DNA of 8,407 nt, taken from Planctomycetota bacterium (lineage in GTDB: Bacteria > Planctomycetota > SZUA-567). Under the pieces are notes generated by a model. The model did no database searches, was not told the origin of the DNA, and saw nothing but the letters and a program-made list of their open reading frames with translations. The stretch's first letter is position 1. Every line of letters begins with the position of its first letter. Position numbers and translations under genes: made by a program. The DNA lies in contig JAJBTL010000258.1 of the NCBI GenBank assembly GCA_020860865.1, positions 21,266-29,672 on the forward strand. The letters run 5' to 3'. Shown here in pieces: positions 1 to 6,958 of this stretch.

Positions 1-7
1 GCACGTT

Positions 8-21
8 CGGAGTTTTCTCCG
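8..21. repeat. Short perfect hairpin or palindrome at the left edge
   Basis: CGGAG and CTCCG form a perfect 5-bp stem around a TTTT loop. No T-run follows on either strand, so this is not a convincing intrinsic terminator. It could be part of an operator or the 3' end of an upstream transcript. A second small palindrome, ATTC-GCG-GAAT, lies at 24-34. Function unknown; the symmetry is seen directly. Confidence 0.3.
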
Positions 22-33
22 GTATTCGCGGAA

Positions 34-82
34 TGGGTAATTCCATTTACCCAAAATGGGCAACGCTTGAAAATATTACCCA
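34..82. promoter_or_regulatory. Cluster of TTACCCA/TGGGTAA repeats, operator-like
   Basis: Four copies of one 7-bp element lie in alternating orientation: TGGGTAA at 34-40, TTACCCA at 47-53, TGGGCAA (one mismatch) at 57-63, and TTACCCA at 76-82. The first pair is a perfect inverted repeat with a 6-nt spacer. The second is an imperfect inverted repeat with a 12-nt spacer. The two TTACCCA copies begin 29 nt apart. Clustered half-sites of this kind upstream of a catabolic operon are typical of binding sites for a dimeric or tetrameric regulator. No regulator gene is in the window, and I do not recognise the motif as a known family consensus. It lies 210-260 nt before the first start codon. Confidence 0.4.
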
Positions 83-159
83 ATTCGGGAACCGTGAATT
101 GTACCGGCATCGTGACGAAAGCGCAACATTATCACCGCGACACCAATCCAGCGCAAAAC

Positions 160-186
160 TTGACTGAACCATTGCGGTTTACTAAT
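160..186 (+). promoter_or_regulatory. Weak sigma70-like promoter candidate for the operon
   Basis: TTGACT at 160-165 matches five of six bases of a -35 box. The best -10 candidate is ACTAAT at 181-186 (four of six), but the spacing is only 15 bp, so the match is weak. It lies in the most AT-rich part of the leader and would give a 5' untranslated region of roughly 100 nt before the cupin gene. If the organism uses other sigma-factor consensus sequences, the true promoter could be elsewhere in 1-290. Confidence 0.22.
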
Positions 187-284
187 GAATTTTACGTTAT
201 CCCTTGTTTTGGAATCACTCTTGCATTACGAAAGCTCAGAATTCAGTGTACTTCACCATTCGCACCACACCGACCACATTTTTC

Positions 285-288
285 GGAG
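285..288 (+). promoter_or_regulatory. Shine-Dalgarno site fixing the cupin isomerase start
   Basis: GGAG lies 7 nt before the ATG at 296. The only longer in-frame start (ATG at 185) has no purine-rich site in front of it. This decides in favour of the 195-residue product. Confidence 0.75.
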
Positions 289-295
289 AAAAGCC

Positions 296-883
296 ATGGC
301 TCTTGCTGGGACGACCGACAAATCCGTAACCGTATCCATTGACACCACGACGGGCGTAATGGCGGACCACCCTGCCCTGGAACGCAACCTGTCAGGTCTT
401 GACGGGTTGTTCCAGGATACCAATGCCCGGACCGCGCTGCTGGCCGGAGGCGATGTCATAGTGTACGAAGTTTATACACTGGATCGCCCAGAGACCAGCG
501 GCGAACTGGCGACCGGAACCAGCATCGTCTATCCGGGAAAAGTCGGTAATGAATACTTTATGACCAAAGGCCATTTTCACACCGTCCTGGACACTGCGGA
601 AACGTACTTATGTTTAAGCGGCCACGGATACATGCTGATGGAAAGCCCGGAAGGCGAATGGGAACTGGCGGAATTTCTCCCCGGCCGCGCGGTGTACGTC
701 CCCGGTCGCTACGCCCACCGAAGCATTAACATCTCGCCCGATCAACCGTTGGTTACGTATTTTAGTTTCCGCGCCGACGCCGGACACGACTATGCCACCA
801 TCGAAACGAAAGGATTTCGGAAACTGGTCGTCGAAAAGGACGGCAAGCCGGAAGTTGTTGACAATCCACGATGGAATGCCTGA
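296..883 (+). CDS. Cupin-type glucose-6-phosphate isomerase (archaeal-type PGI family)
   Basis: Predicted 195-residue cytoplasmic metalloenzyme of the cupin phosphoglucose isomerase family, which interconverts glucose-6-phosphate and fructose-6-phosphate and is unrelated to classical PGI. The cupin metal site is complete: GHFH supplies His93 and His95, Glu102 follows seven residues later, and His141 lies in AHRSIN. This is the spacing I recall for the Pyrococcus enzyme, whose length is also close (about 190 residues). The surrounding TSIVYPGKVGNEYFMTKGHFH region is the family core, and the P-G-R-Y-A-H segment is the second cupin motif. The reading frame stays open back to ATG 185, but those extra 37 residues look non-conserved and lack a ribosome site, so ATG 296 is chosen. 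It is the first gene of the operon, 30 nt before the next. Its presence with a kinase and dehydrogenase suggests it may act on the operon's own sugar phosphate; the family assignment is firm, the in vivo substrate is inferred. Confidence 0.88.
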   Translation: MALAGTTDKSVTVSIDTTTGVMADHPALERNLSGLDGLFQDTNARTALLAGGDVIVYEVYTLDRPETSGELATGTSIVYPGKVGNEYFMTKGHFHTVLDTAETYLCLSGHGYMLMESPEGEWELAEFLPGRAVYVPGRYAHRSINISPDQPLVTYFSFRADAGHDYATIETKGFRKLVVEKDGKPEVVDNPRWNA

Positions 884-903
884 TCTTCAATCGTACCGTT
901 ATG

Positions 904-908
904 AGGAG
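904..908 (+). promoter_or_regulatory. Shine-Dalgarno site for a GTG start
   Basis: AGGAG lies 5 nt before the GTG at 914. It supports GTG rather than a later ATG as the start of the hydroxyacid dehydrogenase, whose N-terminal MPKILVTPRS is a normal family beginning. Confidence 0.75.
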
Positions 909-913
909 CCACT

Positions 914-1852
914 GTGCCGAAAATCCTGGTTACCCCCCGCTCCCTCGCGTCGCCCGACCATCCTGCCCTGGCCTCCCTACGGCAGGCCGGATTCGATATC
1001 GTCATTCCGTGTCCCGGAAAGACGCCGGATCCCGAAACGTTGAAACAAACGCTTCCCGGCTGTATCGGCTGGCTGGCCGGCGTGGAAAAAATAGGCGCCG
1101 ATATTATCGCGGCCGCCGACGATCTGCTCATCATCAGCCGGAACGGCGTCGGCATCGACAATATCGACGTGAAAGCGGCGGAAGCGCGCGGCATTGCGAT
1201 AGCCAACACCCCCGGCGCCAATGCCCGGGGCGTCGCCGAACTGGCGCTCGCCCTCATATTCGCCATCGCCAGAGGCATTCCCGACTGCCACACCTCAATC
1301 AAAAACGGCGGATGGGAGCGTCGACAGGGTTTGGAACTCGAAGGGAAAACGCTTGGCATCGTCGGGTGCGGTCAGGTCGGACGGATTTTAGCCCGTCTTG
1401 GCCTGGGGATGGGGATGCGGGTCGTCGGGACCGATCTGTATACGGACCCGGCGTGTTGCCCGGAAGGTTTCCGCTACGCCGACCCGCGGGCCCTCGCCCG
1501 GGAGGCGGATATTGTCAGCGTCCATATTCCCGGCGGCGAGAAGCCTCCCGTTAATGCGGAATTTTTAACAGCGATGCGACCGGGCGGCATCCTCGTCAAT
1601 ACCGCCCGGGCTTCGGCTGTCGACGAACAGGCGGTACTCGCCGCCCTTGATTCCGGAAAGCTCCGTGGGTACGGCGTGGACGCCTTCGACACCGAACCGC
1701 CCGGCAAGACGCCTCTTACCACCCACCCCCATGTCATCTGCACCAGTCACATTGGCGGCTTTACCGCCGAGAGCGTCATGCGGGCGGCGGAACGTGCCGC
1801 GCAAGCGATTGTCGAAAGGGTCCGGGACGTGAAATCAGAGGATACTAAATGA
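914..1852 (+). CDS. D-isomer-specific 2-hydroxyacid dehydrogenase (phosphoglycerate dehydrogenase-like)
   Basis: Predicted 312-residue NAD(P)-dependent dehydrogenase of the D-2-hydroxyacid family, which interconverts a 2-hydroxyacid and its 2-oxoacid. The N-terminal catalytic half includes SRNGVGIDNID (75-85) and NTPGANARGVAE (98-109). The Rossmann dinucleotide motif is G151-C-G-Q-V-G156. The catalytic triad is present: Arg232 in NTARAS, Glu261 in DTEPP, and His279 in SHIGG. The motif reads TARA rather than the commoner TARG, a mild change. There is no C-terminal ACT domain, so this is a short PGDH-like protein rather than classical feedback-regulated SerA. Its TGA stop overlaps the kinase ATG by four bases, indicating translational coupling. 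Candidate substrates in a sugar operon include glycerate/hydroxypyruvate, glyoxylate or a four-carbon acid, but sequence does not decide; a true 3-phosphoglycerate dehydrogenase role cannot be excluded. Confidence 0.87.
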   Translation: MPKILVTPRSLASPDHPALASLRQAGFDIVIPCPGKTPDPETLKQTLPGCIGWLAGVEKIGADIIAAADDLLIISRNGVGIDNIDVKAAEARGIAIANTPGANARGVAELALALIFAIARGIPDCHTSIKNGGWERRQGLELEGKTLGIVGCGQVGRILARLGLGMGMRVVGTDLYTDPACCPEGFRYADPRALAREADIVSVHIPGGEKPPVNAEFLTAMRPGGILVNTARASAVDEQAVLAALDSGKLRGYGVDAFDTEPPGKTPLTTHPHVICTSHIGGFTAESVMRAAERAAQAIVERVRDVKSEDTK

Positions 1853-3366
1853 GCGGACTGCTACTGGCGCACGACGTGGGGACGTCCGGCAACAAGGCGA
1901 CCATCTTCAGCGAAGAAGGCCGCCTTATCGACAGCGTCTCCCACGAATATCCCACCGAATACGGACCGGGCGGCTTTGCCGAACAGGACCCGGCGCACTG
2001 GTGGGAATCGGTGTGCGTCACGACGAGAAAACTCATGGCCAGCCACGATTCCAAACGTGTGGCGGCGATATCGTTCAGCGGCCAGATGATGGGCTGCCTG
2101 TGCGTGGACAAGGACGGCGTTCCCCTCCGAAAACATATCCTCTATTCTGATCAGCGCTCGGTGGAACAGGAGCGGGTTTTTAAGGAAAAGGGCGGCGCCG
2201 ATGAAATTTACCGCATCACCGGCCACCGCGCCAGCGCCTCCTACGGCGCCACAAAACTTATGTGGGTCAGGGACAACCAGCCCGACATCTACCGTAAAAC
2301 GTACAAAATGCTCAACGCCAAGGATTATCTGACCTACCGACTCCCCGGCCTGATGATTGCCGAACCGCCCGACGCCTCCGGCACCACCCTCTATGACCGG
2401 GTAAAAGGCGACTGGGCGGACGACCTTGTCGCCGCCGCCGGCCTCGACCGGGATATGATGCCGGAAATAATCCCGTCCATCGGCATCGTCGGGGAACTGA
2501 CAAGCCAGGCGGCCGAAGCCATTGGCCTGAAGCCAGGCATCCCGGTGGTGGCCGGCGGCGGCGACGGTGTGGCGGCGGGAGTAGGCGCCGGATCGGTCGC
2601 GCCGGGCCTGACCTATAACTATCTCGGGTCGTCGTCATGGATAGCGACCACATCCGAAAAACCCATATACGATCCCCACCAGCGGACCTTCACCTGGGCC
2701 CATGCGGTTCCCGGCATCTTCCATCCCACCGGGACCATGCAAACAGCGGCGGGCTCCTATGCCTGGCTCAGGCGGGAGATATGCCATGAAGAAGCCGACC
2801 GCGCCGAAGCGGCGGGCAAAAGCGCCTACATGTTCATGGACGAGACAGCCGCGTCCTCACCAGCCGGAGCCAACGGCCTCCTCTACCTCCCGTACCTTCT
2901 CGGTGAACGTTCGCCACGATGGAACCCTCAGGCCCGAGGCGGCTTCATCGGCCTGACCATGACCCATACCCGGGGCGATGTCGTGCGCTCGGTCATGGAA
3001 GGGGTATCCATGAACCTCGCGGTCATCCTCTGCATTTTCCGCGACCAGGGCATGCGAGTGGACAGGCTGTCCGTCATTGGCGGCGGCGCGAAGGGGGAAT
3101 TGTGGCGGCGCATAATGGCGGATATTTACGAGGTTGAGATTGCCGTTCCCAATTACCTCGAAGAAGCCACTTCCATCGGCGCCGCCATCATCGCCGGAGT
3201 CGGGGCCGGGATATACAAGGATTTTTCGGTCGTCGACACTTTTTTCCATATCGTCGATACCGTGAAGCCCGACCCGTCCACGGCGGCGATCTACCGCTCG
3301 CGAAAAAAACTTTTCGACCGGCTCTATACCGCATTGGAACCGTTGTTCCCGGATTTCGCCGACTAG
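1849..3366 (+). CDS. FGGY-family carbohydrate kinase, xylulokinase type
   Basis: Predicted 505-residue cytoplasmic kinase that phosphorylates a sugar, most likely a ketose, using ATP. Length and architecture fit full FGGY kinases with two actin-like domains. The N-terminal phosphate-binding motif is D9-V-G-T-S-G-N-K16. SGQMMG (77-82) and YSDQR (99-103) are substrate-side motifs. GGGDG with the likely catalytic base Asp239 is followed by the NYLGSSSW segment. GERSPRWNPQARGGFIG (352-368) matches FGGY signature 2, and GGGAKGELWRRIMADI (411-426) is the ATP-site motif. The signature-2 form and overall layout most resemble xylulokinase-type members, but FGGY specificity is hard to read by eye, and D-xylulose, L-xylulose, ribulose or a ketohexose all remain possible. 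It starts inside the dehydrogenase stop codon (ATGA), with GAGGA six nt upstream. It probably acts after the SDR product is formed. Confidence 0.9.
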   Translation: MSGLLLAHDVGTSGNKATIFSEEGRLIDSVSHEYPTEYGPGGFAEQDPAHWWESVCVTTRKLMASHDSKRVAAISFSGQMMGCLCVDKDGVPLRKHILYSDQRSVEQERVFKEKGGADEIYRITGHRASASYGATKLMWVRDNQPDIYRKTYKMLNAKDYLTYRLPGLMIAEPPDASGTTLYDRVKGDWADDLVAAAGLDRDMMPEIIPSIGIVGELTSQAAEAIGLKPGIPVVAGGGDGVAAGVGAGSVAPGLTYNYLGSSSWIATTSEKPIYDPHQRTFTWAHAVPGIFHPTGTMQTAAGSYAWLRREICHEEADRAEAAGKSAYMFMDETAASSPAGANGLLYLPYLLGERSPRWNPQARGGFIGLTMTHTRGDVVRSVMEGVSMNLAVILCIFRDQGMRVDRLSVIGGGAKGELWRRIMADIYEVEIAVPNYLEEATSIGAAIIAGVGAGIYKDFSVVDTFFHIVDTVKPDPSTAAIYRSRKKLFDRLYTALEPLFPDFAD

Positions 3367-3449
3367 CATTCCTATTCCACACCGCCGCAACAACAACCGG
3401 CACGTCATGAGCCGTTCGGGTGTTTTCGCATCTTTTTTGGAGGCCGTAA

Positions 3450-4220
3450 ATGACCATCAACAAGGAAATGTTTTCCCTCGCCGGGAAAAAGGCCTGGGTT
3501 ACCGGGGGCAGCCGGGGCATAGGGAAAACCCTCGCCCTGACCCTCGCCGCCTTCGGGGCGGATGTCGCCGTCGTCGATATCCTCCGGGAAGAAGCGGAGA
3601 CCGCCGCCGCCGAAATCCGCGCCTGCGGGGTCGATTCCTTCGCCGTCACCGCCGACGTAACGGTCGAGGCGGATGTCGACGCCATGGCGGAGGCAATCCG
3701 GAGCCGGTGGGGCCGGGTCGACATCGCCCTGAACAACGCCGGCGTCGTCTGCCAGGTTCCGGCGGTGGATATGTCCTATGCGGACTGGAAGCGCGTCGTG
3801 GACATAAACCTGAACGGCGTCTTTCTCACCGCCCGGGCGGCGGGACGAATGATGATTTCCGGTGGCGGCGGCTCGATAGTCAATACCGCGTCCATGTCGG
3901 CCTGGGTCGTCAACCATCCGCAACCGCAGTGCTCCTATAACGCCTCGAAGGCGGGTGTCGTCCAGCTTACCAAATCATTGGCCGTGGAATGGGCGCCGCA
4001 CAACATCCGCGTCAATTGCATCAGTCCCGGCTATATCAGGACCGAACTCACCGCCCAGGTACGCCAGGACTGGCAGGACGACTGGATTCGCCAAAGCGTC
4101 ATGAAGCGGCTGGGCGTGCCGGAGGATCTTGCCGGCATCGTCGTCTATCTCGCCTCGGACGCCAGCCCGTTCACCACCGGTTCGGATTTCATCGTCGACG
4201 GCGGTTTTACCTGCGTGTGA
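3450..4220 (+). CDS. Short-chain dehydrogenase/reductase, polyol or ketose dehydrogenase-like
   Basis: Predicted 256-residue classical SDR. The cofactor motif is TGGSRGIG (18-25). Asp43 at the end of the second beta strand favours NAD(H) over NADP(H). ADV (68-70), NNAG (95-98) and Asn120 follow in order. The catalytic residues are Ser150, Tyr163 and Lys167 (Y-N-A-S-K). The C-terminal part, PGYIRTELT, MKRLGVPEDLAG and the FTTGSDFIVDGGFT end, resembles the group containing sorbose reductases, mannitol 2-dehydrogenases and arabinitol/xylitol dehydrogenases. That suggests polyol-ketose interconversion, which would supply the kinase with a ketose; this is inference, since many SDRs of other specificity look similar. 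It has a strong GGAGG ribosome site six nt before ATG. An 83-nt gap separates it from the kinase. Confidence 0.88.
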   Translation: MTINKEMFSLAGKKAWVTGGSRGIGKTLALTLAAFGADVAVVDILREEAETAAAEIRACGVDSFAVTADVTVEADVDAMAEAIRSRWGRVDIALNNAGVVCQVPAVDMSYADWKRVVDINLNGVFLTARAAGRMMISGGGGSIVNTASMSAWVVNHPQPQCSYNASKAGVVQLTKSLAVEWAPHNIRVNCISPGYIRTELTAQVRQDWQDDWIRQSVMKRLGVPEDLAGIVVYLASDASPFTTGSDFIVDGGFTCV

Positions 4221-4241
4221 TCGGGCGTGCCGTCGTGTCGT

Positions 4242-4267
4242 TATAAAAATACGCGCAGACGCGCGTA
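4242..4267. terminator. GC-rich stem-loop beside an A-tract, before the binding-protein gene
   Basis: TACGCGC (4250-4256), loop AGAC and GCGCGTA (4261-4267) form a perfect 7-bp stem. The preceding plus-strand sequence is TATAAAAA, so read on the minus strand the stem is followed directly by TTTTTATA, the form of an intrinsic terminator acting against antisense transcription. In the plus direction a C-run (4270-4276) follows instead, so it should not stop operon transcription. It could instead protect the 5' end of a processed binding-protein mRNA. TATAAA at 4242-4247 could also be a -10 box, but I find no matching -35. Confidence 0.4.
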
Positions 4268-4294
4268 AGCCCCCCCATTTACGAGGAGAAACAA

Positions 4295-5281
4295 ATGAGA
4301 AGAATCATGCTTTGCGCCCTTGCCGTCATGGCACTGGCCGTGACCGCCATCGCCGGCGAAAAGTCCGTCAAGGACGTTCGTCTCGGCTTGTCCATCAAGG
4401 CCCAGAACGCGCCGTATTTCGTCGCGCAATTCGATGTCGCCAAACGCATGGCGGCGGAAAAAGGTTTTACCCTCATCGCTATCGATGCGGAAGGCAATAT
4501 CGAGAAACAGATCAGCGACTGCGAAGATCTTCTTTCTCAAAACATCGACGTCCTGCTCATCAATGCCATCGACCCCGTTGCCATCATCCCCGCCACCGAG
4601 GCGGCCACCGCCGCCGGCGTGCCGGTCATCGGTTTCGACACCATGATCGACGAACCGGGCGAATACCTGATCATGGTCCTCTCCAACAACTTCGAGAACG
4701 GCCGGGCGGTGGGAACCTATGCGGCGCAGTTTTTCAGCAACCGGCCCATGAAGGCGGCGGTCATTTCCGGAGCGAAGGGGAACATTCCCGGCCGCGACCG
4801 GCGCACCGGCTTCTTCGTCGGTTTTCTGGAACAGGAACTCCTGACCAAGGGCCGTACCGAACTTGAAATTCAGGTCCAGGGCTGGGGCGATTGGGCGCAG
4901 GAATTGGGTCTGAACGCAATGGAAGACATCATCGTCGCCTATCCGGACATCAACGCCATTATCACGGAAAATGATTCCATGGCCCTGGGCGCCATGAAGG
5001 CCATCGAAGAAGCGGGAAAAACCGACCAGATCCAGATTTTCGCCGTGTGTGACGGTCAAAAAGAAGCGATGGAACTGATTAAGAACAATAACGAAGGGAA
5101 TTACATGACCACCGGCATGAACGATCCCGCCCTCATTGCCGGCACCGCCATCGACCTCGCTATCGAATACGCAACCAATGGCAAGTTCCTCCGCAGCGTA
5201 CCCAAGGTGTTCTATACAGATCCCGTCGCCGTCACCAGGGAAAATGTGGATACCTATTACCGGCCCGACGCCATTTTCTAA
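4295..5281 (+). CDS. Periplasmic sugar-binding protein of an ABC importer (RbsB-like)
   Basis: Predicted 328-residue solute-binding protein that captures the sugar or polyol in the periplasm and delivers it to the permease. Residues 1-20 are a Sec signal peptide (positive MRR, hydrophobic core, predicted cleavage after A-I-A at 20). There is no lipobox cysteine, so a soluble periplasmic location is likely. The mature part follows the Peripla_BP_4/RbsB pattern: LGLSIKAQNAPYFVAQ (30-45), EKQISDCEDLLSQNIDVLLI (70-89), VPVIGFDTMID (109-119), then the second-lobe motif ITENDSMALGAMKAIEEAG (223-241) with Asp227, and a short C-terminal tail. It is not identical enough to any member I know to name the ligand. 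A strong GAGGAG site lies six nt before ATG. Hairpins on both sides suggest separate mRNA processing or stabilisation, common for binding proteins, which are needed in excess over the membrane parts. Confidence 0.9.
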   Translation: MRRIMLCALAVMALAVTAIAGEKSVKDVRLGLSIKAQNAPYFVAQFDVAKRMAAEKGFTLIAIDAEGNIEKQISDCEDLLSQNIDVLLINAIDPVAIIPATEAATAAGVPVIGFDTMIDEPGEYLIMVLSNNFENGRAVGTYAAQFFSNRPMKAAVISGAKGNIPGRDRRTGFFVGFLEQELLTKGRTELEIQVQGWGDWAQELGLNAMEDIIVAYPDINAIITENDSMALGAMKAIEEAGKTDQIQIFAVCDGQKEAMELIKNNNEGNYMTTGMNDPALIAGTAIDLAIEYATNGKFLRSVPKVFYTDPVAVTRENVDTYYRPDAIF

Positions 5282-5316
5282 GTTTTACCCTGGCACCACA
5301 AAACGGTACAGGCGGT

Positions 5317-5342
5317 CCGCGGCGGCACCCCTTCCGCTGCGG
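5317..5342 (+). repeat. Strong intercistronic hairpin after the binding-protein gene
   Basis: CCGCGGCGG (5317-5325) pairs with CCGCTGCGG (5334-5342) through nine positions, eight Watson-Crick and one G-U wobble in RNA, with the loop CACCCCTT. No T-run follows. It therefore looks like an mRNA-stabilising or partial-attenuation element rather than a full terminator, and would help keep binding-protein mRNA above that of the ATPase and permease. The regulatory role is inferred. Confidence 0.5.
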
Positions 5343-5383
5343 CCGCACTGGCCACCCAATCGCTACCCTACCTCGAGACGTTA

Positions 5384-5397
5384 GGCGGACTGCCGCC
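5384..5397 (+). repeat. Small hairpin just before the ATPase ribosome site
   Basis: GGCGG and CCGCC form a perfect 5-bp stem around ACTG, ending a few bases before the AAGGATGGA ribosome-binding region of the ATPase gene. It may modestly influence initiation; a chance hairpin in GC-rich DNA is also possible. Confidence 0.25.
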
Positions 5398-5412
5398 CAA
5401 GGATGGAAAAAG

Positions 5413-6912
5413 ATGACACCATGCGTCGAAATGAAAAACATCCGAAAACGATACGGCGGAGTCGAGGCCCTGAAGTCCGTCGATTTTTCCATAATGCCAG
5501 GGGAAATCCGTGGCCTGGTTGGTGAAAACGGCGCCGGCAAATCCACCCTTATGAAGATTCTCTCCGGAGCGGTACGGAAAGATTCGGGCACCATTCTCAT
5601 GTCCGGAAAAGAGGTGGATATTCACTCCCCCATTTCGAGCCGGAATCACGGTATCGGTATCATCTACCAGGAATTCGCCCTGGCGCCTGATCTGACCGTG
5701 TCTGAAAATGTCTACCTCTCCCGCCTTCCCCAAACGCCCGTCCTGAACTGGAAAAAGCTGGTTGCGGACACCCGTGAACTTATGGACCGCCTCGGATTCT
5801 CCATCAACCCCCTCGCCCGCGTCGGCAGCCTGTCCGTGGCGTACCAGCAGGTGGTGGAGATAGCCAAGGCCCTTTCGGAAAAGGTAAAGGTACTTATTCT
5901 TGACGAACCGTCGGCGGTGCTGGCTCCGGCCGATCTCGAACAGCTGTTCCAGATACTTAAAACATTAAAGGAGCACGGCGTTTCCATCGTCTATATTTCT
6001 CACCGGCTGGAAGAAATTTTCGCCATCACCGATCGGGTCACAGCCATGAAGGACGGCGCCGTCACCGCCGAATTCGTCACGGCCGAGACCAATCAGGACG
6101 CCCTCATCGCCGCAATGATCGGGAGAGAACTGACATCCCTTTTTCCAAAACGAAACGCGACAATCGGCGACGTGGCTCTCAAGGTCGAAGACCTTGCCAA
6201 CGACAAAGTGGCCGGGGTCAGTCTGGAGGTCCGGGCCGGTGAAGTTCTCGGCCTGGCCGGTCTGGTGGGAAGCGGCCGAACCGAAATCGCCCGCGCCGTT
6301 TTCGCCGAGGACCCGAGAACAGAGGGAAAAATATGGGTGAAGGGCAAGGAGATCCACCCGTACCATCCCCGTGACGCCGTCCGGGCCGGTATTGGACTGG
6401 TCCCGGAGGACCGAAAAAGCCATGGCGCCCTCCTGTCCATGTCCATACGGGAGAACGCCACCATGGCGACGCTCCGGAAGGTTTCCGGACCGCTTGGCGT
6501 GATTAAGCGAAAAAGCGAGCGCTCGGTGGTGCGCGACCTCATCACCCGGCTAACCATAAAAACCGACAATATGGACAACCCGGTATCGTCTCTCTCCGGC
6601 GGCAACCAACAAAAAGTGGTTCTGGCGAAATGGCTGGCCGCGAAGTTTACGGTGATGATCCTCGATGAACCCACGCGCGGAGTCGATGTTGGCGCCAAAT
6701 ACGAAATCTACGAACTGATCAATGAACTCGCCGAAAGCGGCCTGGCCGTTCTGATGATATCGTCGGAGCTGACCGAGCTCATCGGCATGTGCGACCGCGT
6801 CCTGGTGATCCGGGACGGCGCGGTGAGCGGTGAGTTGACAGGTGCCGACATTACCGAGGAAAACATGATGCGCTACGCCATCCGGTCTTCATCGGTCGCC
6901 AATCCGGCGTGA
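5413..6912 (+). CDS. Sugar ABC transporter ATPase with two nucleotide-binding domains (RbsA/MglA-like)
   Basis: Predicted 499-residue cytoplasmic ATPase that powers sugar import, of the duplicated carbohydrate-uptake type 2 (CUT2) form. Domain 1 (about 1-240) has Walker A G37-E-N-G-A-G-K-S-T45, Q-loop Gln86, a degenerate signature LSVAYQQ (140-146), Walker B LILDEP (161-166) and switch His197. Domain 2 (about 253-499) has the degenerate Walker A usual for this class (GLVGSGRTE, 283-291), a canonical LSGGNQQ signature (394-400), Walker B MILDEP (415-420), and MISSEL in place of a switch His. This asymmetry (good Walker A with poor signature in domain 1, the reverse in domain 2) is normal for RbsA/MglA/XylG proteins. 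It follows the binding protein after 131 nt. AAGGATGGA lies just before ATG 5413. It should work with the next gene's permease dimer. Confidence 0.94.
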   Translation: MTPCVEMKNIRKRYGGVEALKSVDFSIMPGEIRGLVGENGAGKSTLMKILSGAVRKDSGTILMSGKEVDIHSPISSRNHGIGIIYQEFALAPDLTVSENVYLSRLPQTPVLNWKKLVADTRELMDRLGFSINPLARVGSLSVAYQQVVEIAKALSEKVKVLILDEPSAVLAPADLEQLFQILKTLKEHGVSIVYISHRLEEIFAITDRVTAMKDGAVTAEFVTAETNQDALIAAMIGRELTSLFPKRNATIGDVALKVEDLANDKVAGVSLEVRAGEVLGLAGLVGSGRTEIARAVFAEDPRTEGKIWVKGKEIHPYHPRDAVRAGIGLVPEDRKSHGALLSMSIRENATMATLRKVSGPLGVIKRKSERSVVRDLITRLTIKTDNMDNPVSSLSGGNQQKVVLAKWLAAKFTVMILDEPTRGVDVGAKYEIYELINELAESGLAVLMISSELTELIGMCDRVLVIRDGAVSGELTGADITEENMMRYAIRSSSVANPA

Positions 6913-6958
6913 CCGCCGGCCGACAGCCCATTTTATCCTTTTCCCGCAGGAGTGCAGC

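Noticed and set aside
185..295. 37-residue N-terminal extension of the cupin isomerase
   Set aside because: No Shine-Dalgarno before ATG 185, composition unlike the family, and a good GGAG site precedes ATG 296, giving the usual family length.
67..342. 91-codon plus-strand frame in the leader
   Set aside because: No ribosome site, no recognisable family features, and it overlaps the start of the cupin isomerase in another frame; the region looks regulatory.
790..1359. Long minus-strand open frame opposite the hydroxyacid dehydrogenase
   Set aside because: Low-complexity Ser/Pro/Arg-rich translation typical of the antisense of a GC-rich gene; no family features.
2857..3408. Minus-strand frame opposite the end of the kinase gene
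   Set aside because: Antisense shadow of a well-supported FGGY kinase; no ribosome site or recognisable motif.
4241..5059. 272-codon minus-strand frame opposite the binding-protein gene
   Set aside because: Long but rich in Gly, Asp and Arg as expected from antisense of a codon-biased gene; the plus-strand gene has a signal peptide and all family motifs.
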